Shown here piece after piece: positions 4,993 through 7,084 of a DNA stretch of 7,084 nt. Source of the stretch: Spirochaetaceae bacterium (GTDB taxonomy: Bacteria > Spirochaetota > Spirochaetia > Treponematales > Breznakiellaceae). Below the pieces are notes generated by a model. That model did not search any database and had not been told where the DNA came from. It saw only the letters and a list, made by a program, of their open reading frames with translations. Both the position numbers and the translations under genes were made by a program. Positions within the stretch are counted from its first letter, which is position 1, and every line of letters starts with the position of its first letter. Location of the stretch: contig JAIRPM010000005.1 of NCBI GenBank assembly GCA_031257075.1, positions 1 through 7,084 of the forward strand, in the 5' to 3' direction.

Positions 4993-5021
4993 ATTACACA
5001 AAGAGCGAAAGGCGCTATAGT
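4993..5021 (+). promoter_or_regulatory. putative sigma-70 promoter of the ABC ATPase gene
   Basis: The -35 box ATTACA (4993-4998, four of six) and the -10 box TATAGT (5016-5021, five of six) are separated by 17 bp. The expected transcription start is near 5028, one or two bases before ATG 5030, so the mRNA would be leaderless or nearly so. This agrees with the lack of a Shine-Dalgarno sequence there. Confidence 0.45.
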
Positions 5022-5029
5022 TAAGCATT

Positions 5030-6604
5030 ATGGCGTTACTTTCGATGAAAAATATAGTCAAAGTCTATCCCAATGGCGTTGTCGCCAATAATGGCGTTGA
5101 TTTTGAGGTAGAAGAAGGCGAAATTCACGCACTGGCAGGCGAAAACGGAGCGGGAAAATCGACATTGATGAAAATAGCCTTTGGCATTGAACAGCCCACA
5201 TCCGGCGAAATTTTCTATGCGGGAAAACCGGCGCGGTTCCGTTCTCCCATTGACGCGATAGAAAACGGGCTTGGTATGGTGCATCAGCACTTTATGCTTG
5301 TCGAATCAATGACGGTCGCGGAAAATATCGCGCTCGGTTTGGAGCCGGCTCGCGGTCCCATCCTTGATATAAGGAAAATGCGCGATGGGGCGGCCGCTAT
5401 CATAAAAAAATACGGCTTCGATATAGACCCGCAGAGCCGTATCCGCGATTTGCCTACCGGTACACGGCAAAAGGTTGAAATTCTCAAAGCCCTCTTCCGT
5501 AACGCAAAACTCCTTATCCTTGATGAACCCACTGCTGTTCTTACCCCGCAGGAGACAACAGAACTCTTTGACCAACTTCGGCGCTTGCGTGAAATGGGGC
5601 ATACCATCATCTTTATTTCCCACAAACTGGGCGAAATAAAAGAAATTTGCGACCGCATTACAATAACGCGGGGCGGAAAGAGCGTCGGCGTATATCAAGT
5701 TGCGGATTTGAGCAAAGAGCAAATTTCCGCGCTGATGGTAGGCAAGGAATTGGATTGGGCAATTCACAAAACCCCCGCCAAACCGGGGGATGTGGTACTC
5801 AATGTTGAAAATGTCGGCGTTGTGGACGAGGCTAAACGGCGGACGCTTGATGCGGTAAGTTTCTGTCTGCGTTCCGGTCAAATTCTGGGTATTGTCGGAG
5901 TAGAAGGAAACGGTCAGCGTGAATTAGTGGAATCGGTAACCGGATTGCGCAAAAGTGATACCGGTTCTGTAACGCTTTTTGGTGTCGATGTGCGCCCGCT
6001 GTCCATCAAACAAATTCGCGCTGCCGGTATGAGCCATATCCCGCAGGACCGTATGGACCGGGGCGCGGCGCTCACTTCGTCAGTGGAAGAAAACCTGATT
6101 TCTGTTGGTTTTGACACCGAATTTGCCGATAAACGGCGTATTTTTATTAACAAAAAAAATACACGCAGCAGTACGGTTAATGCCATCCGTGATTATCTCA
6201 TAAAGGCTCAATCGCCCGATGTGCAAGTAAAGTCTCTTTCCGGCGGCAATATTCAAAAAGTGGTGGTTGCGCGGGAATTTTCCTATGCCGGCCATCCTAC
6301 TGACGGCACACGAAAAGCGGCCTGTATCATTGCCGACCAGCCGACCCGGGGCATTGACGTAGGCGCGGCGCAGTTTATTCACAAAAAACTCCTCGCGCTG
6401 CGGGATGAAGGCGCCGCCGTGCTTCTTGTTTCCGCCGACCTTTCTGAAGTAATGGATTTAAGCGACAGCCTGCTCGTAATGTACGGCGGTAAAATGGCAG
6501 CCTATTTCTCTGACGCGGCAACTGCTACCGAAGAAGAACTAGGGCGTTATATGCTCGGTATTGAACGGCAGCCTGCCTCGGAACTTGCTCGAGCGGCGGC
6601 ATAA
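5030..6604 (+). CDS. ABC transporter ATPase, two NBDs, simple-sugar/nucleoside uptake class
   Basis: A 524-residue cytoplasmic ATPase that powers uptake through membrane permeases fed by a binding protein. NBD1 has Walker A GENGAGKST (37-45), Q-loop HQHF (85-88), Walker B LLILDEP (161-167) followed by TAVLTPQE, and H-loop His198. Its signature is LPTGTRQKVEI (141-151), where relatives usually have LSVG-x-QQRVEI. NBD2 has a degenerate Walker A, GVEGNGQREL (290-299), without GKS/T; a full LSGGNIQK signature (403-410); IIADQPTRGID (433-443), with Gln in place of the catalytic Glu; and VSADLSE without the H-loop His. This split of one active and one degenerate site is normal for RbsA/MglA and the YufO/BmpA-linked and riboflavin (Rfu) transporters. 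Between the NBD2 signature and Walker B there appears to be a longer linker (SYAGHPTDGTRKA). ATG 5030 is used; Met6 is the alternative. No permease or binding-protein gene is adjacent: rimP follows. The substrate cannot be decided. Confidence 0.93.
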   Translation: MALLSMKNIVKVYPNGVVANNGVDFEVEEGEIHALAGENGAGKSTLMKIAFGIEQPTSGEIFYAGKPARFRSPIDAIENGLGMVHQHFMLVESMTVAENIALGLEPARGPILDIRKMRDGAAAIIKKYGFDIDPQSRIRDLPTGTRQKVEILKALFRNAKLLILDEPTAVLTPQETTELFDQLRRLREMGHTIIFISHKLGEIKEICDRITITRGGKSVGVYQVADLSKEQISALMVGKELDWAIHKTPAKPGDVVLNVENVGVVDEAKRRTLDAVSFCLRSGQILGIVGVEGNGQRELVESVTGLRKSDTGSVTLFGVDVRPLSIKQIRAAGMSHIPQDRMDRGAALTSSVEENLISVGFDTEFADKRRIFINKKNTRSSTVNAIRDYLIKAQSPDVQVKSLSGGNIQKVVVAREFSYAGHPTDGTRKAACIIADQPTRGIDVGAAQFIHKKLLALRDEGAAVLLVSADLSEVMDLSDSLLVMYGGKMAAYFSDAATATEEELGRYMLGIERQPASELARAAA

Positions 6605-6620
6605 ACTCCTCCTCCCCCTC

Positions 6621-6649
6621 TTGCGTAAAAATTCAGTGTGCGGTAATGT
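6621..6649 (+). promoter_or_regulatory. weak candidate promoter upstream of the rimP leader hairpin
   Basis: TTGCGT (6621-6626) and TAATGT (6644-6649) are 17 bp apart but match the consensus only partly. If real, rimP transcripts would start near 6656 and carry the hairpin at 6675-6702 in the leader. This is consensus matching only and could be chance. Confidence 0.2.
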
Positions 6650-6674
6650 GAATGTAACACAATGAACGTCAATT

Positions 6675-6707
6675 AAAAGGAGTTGCCCGCGCAATTCCTT
6701 TTTTTTT
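6675..6707 (+). terminator. intrinsic terminator or leader attenuator just before rimP
   Basis: AAAAGGAGTTGC (6675-6686) pairs with GCAATTCCTTTT (6691-6702) around the loop CCGC, with one G-U pair. The T-run continues to 6707, nine T in all. It is a good intrinsic terminator for the ABC ATPase gene ending at 6604. The T-run ends ten bases before the rimP ATG and one base before the rimP Shine-Dalgarno, leaving no room for a promoter between terminator and gene. It may therefore also act as an attenuator. Confidence 0.8.
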
Positions 6708-6712
6708 GGAGG
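6708..6712 (+). promoter_or_regulatory. rimP Shine-Dalgarno site
   Basis: GGAGG directly abuts the terminator T-run and lies four bases before ATG 6717. The spacing is short but the match is strong. When the hairpin forms, the site stays outside the stem. Confidence 0.7.
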
Positions 6713-6716
6713 GATA

Positions 6717-7084
6717 ATGGACAGTAAAGCCCCCGACCCGCTGGCGGCAGAACTTGAACCGGTGCTTGCGGGCTTAGGGCTGGCGCTCGTGGAACTTACC
6801 GTGTCAAAACATAAGGGCGGCGCTACAGTGCGGGCGGTGGTATGCAGGCAGGGAACTGATGTTTCTTTGGATGATTGCGCGAAGGCGCACCGTGCCATTA
6901 TGCCGCGCATAGAACTGACGTTGGGACAGGATGCGGCGGTGGAGGTTTCTTCGCCGGGCATAGACAGGAAACTAAAGCATGCCGGAGAATTCCGGCATTT
7001 TACGGGGCGGGCGGTAGCCTGCTACCGGACAGATATTTCGGACTGGACAACCGGCATTTTGGAAGAAGCCGGGGAAACCGGTAT
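6717..7084 (+). CDS. rimP: ribosome maturation factor RimP, 5' part (cut by the window edge)
   Basis: RimP assists late assembly of the 30S ribosomal subunit in the cytoplasm. The first 122 codons are present without a stop. Family features in order: LAAELEPVLAGLGLALVELT (9-28), a beta strand TVRAVVCRQG (37-46), DDCAKAHRAI (52-61), and the hallmark VEVSSPGIDRKL (75-86), followed by EFRHFTGRAVACYRTDISDW (91-110), which opens the C-terminal SH3-like domain. The spacing and the 'FTGR' junction agree with a full N-terminal domain. The gene starts right after a terminator-like hairpin, so it is probably read from an upstream promoter through that hairpin or by read-through. In most bacteria nusA and infB follow; they would lie beyond this window. 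Confidence 0.93.
   Translation, partial: MDSKAPDPLAAELEPVLAGLGLALVELTVSKHKGGATVRAVVCRQGTDVSLDDCAKAHRAIMPRIELTLGQDAAVEVSSPGIDRKLKHAGEFRHFTGRAVACYRTDISDWTTGILEEAGETG

Noticed and set aside
5306..5881. 191-codon minus-strand open frame
   Set aside because: Antisense to the ABC ATPase, whose motifs are unmistakable.
6979..6998. Hairpin ATGCCGGA/TCCGGCAT followed by TTT within rimP, as a terminator
   Set aside because: The T-run is too short, and it lies within a conserved coding stretch (KHAGEFRHF) that accounts for the sequence.

Overview
The window looks like chromosomal DNA of a spirochaete, most likely a Treponema of the gut/termite-gut type. This rests on the style of the RimP and SmpB proteins, the orphan-looking hypothetical proteins, the roughly even GC content, and intergenic DNA packed with short perfect palindromes. 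The lineage is an inference from memory of such genomes, not a search result. No transposase, phage gene, CRISPR array, tRNA or rRNA was seen.

Layout, left to right. Positions 1-87 (minus) hold the first 29 codons of a gene running off the left edge. Positions 302-2212 (plus) encode a 636-residue membrane protein joining an HMA metal-binding domain, a TauE/SafE (DsbD_2-like) membrane core and two cupredoxin-like domains; a palindromic repeat with a nine-G run sits in frame inside it. Positions 2213-2781 have no convincing gene: first a cluster of eight hairpins of two alternating families, then ten degenerate units of a 21-bp tandem repeat. Positions 2782-3450 (plus) encode a 222-residue uncharacterised protein, closed by a perfect bidirectional terminator (3451-3489) and three more palindromes. 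Positions 4444-3575 (minus) encode an exported protein of unknown function whose GTG start overlaps the end of smpB (4916-4434, minus). Divergent from smpB is a two-domain ABC transporter ATPase (5030-6604, plus), apparently leaderless and without adjacent permease genes. A terminator-like hairpin then lies just ahead of rimP (6717 to the right edge, plus).

How the genes fit together. smpB (trans-translation) and rimP (30S subunit maturation) are housekeeping translation genes. The HMA/TauE/cupredoxin protein is probably a copper or other soft-metal handling membrane protein. The ABC ATPase belongs to the simple-sugar/nucleoside (RbsA/MglA/YufO-like) class and must work with permeases encoded elsewhere. 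The two hypothetical proteins cannot be assigned a function.

The most notable signals are: the in-frame palindromic insertion with its slippage-prone G9 run; compensatory variation in the hairpin stems, with a constant outer arm and a changing inner stem; the hidden 21-bp periodicity over about 210 bp; and a terminator placed so close to the rimP start that it must lie in the rimP leader unless rimP has no promoter of its own.
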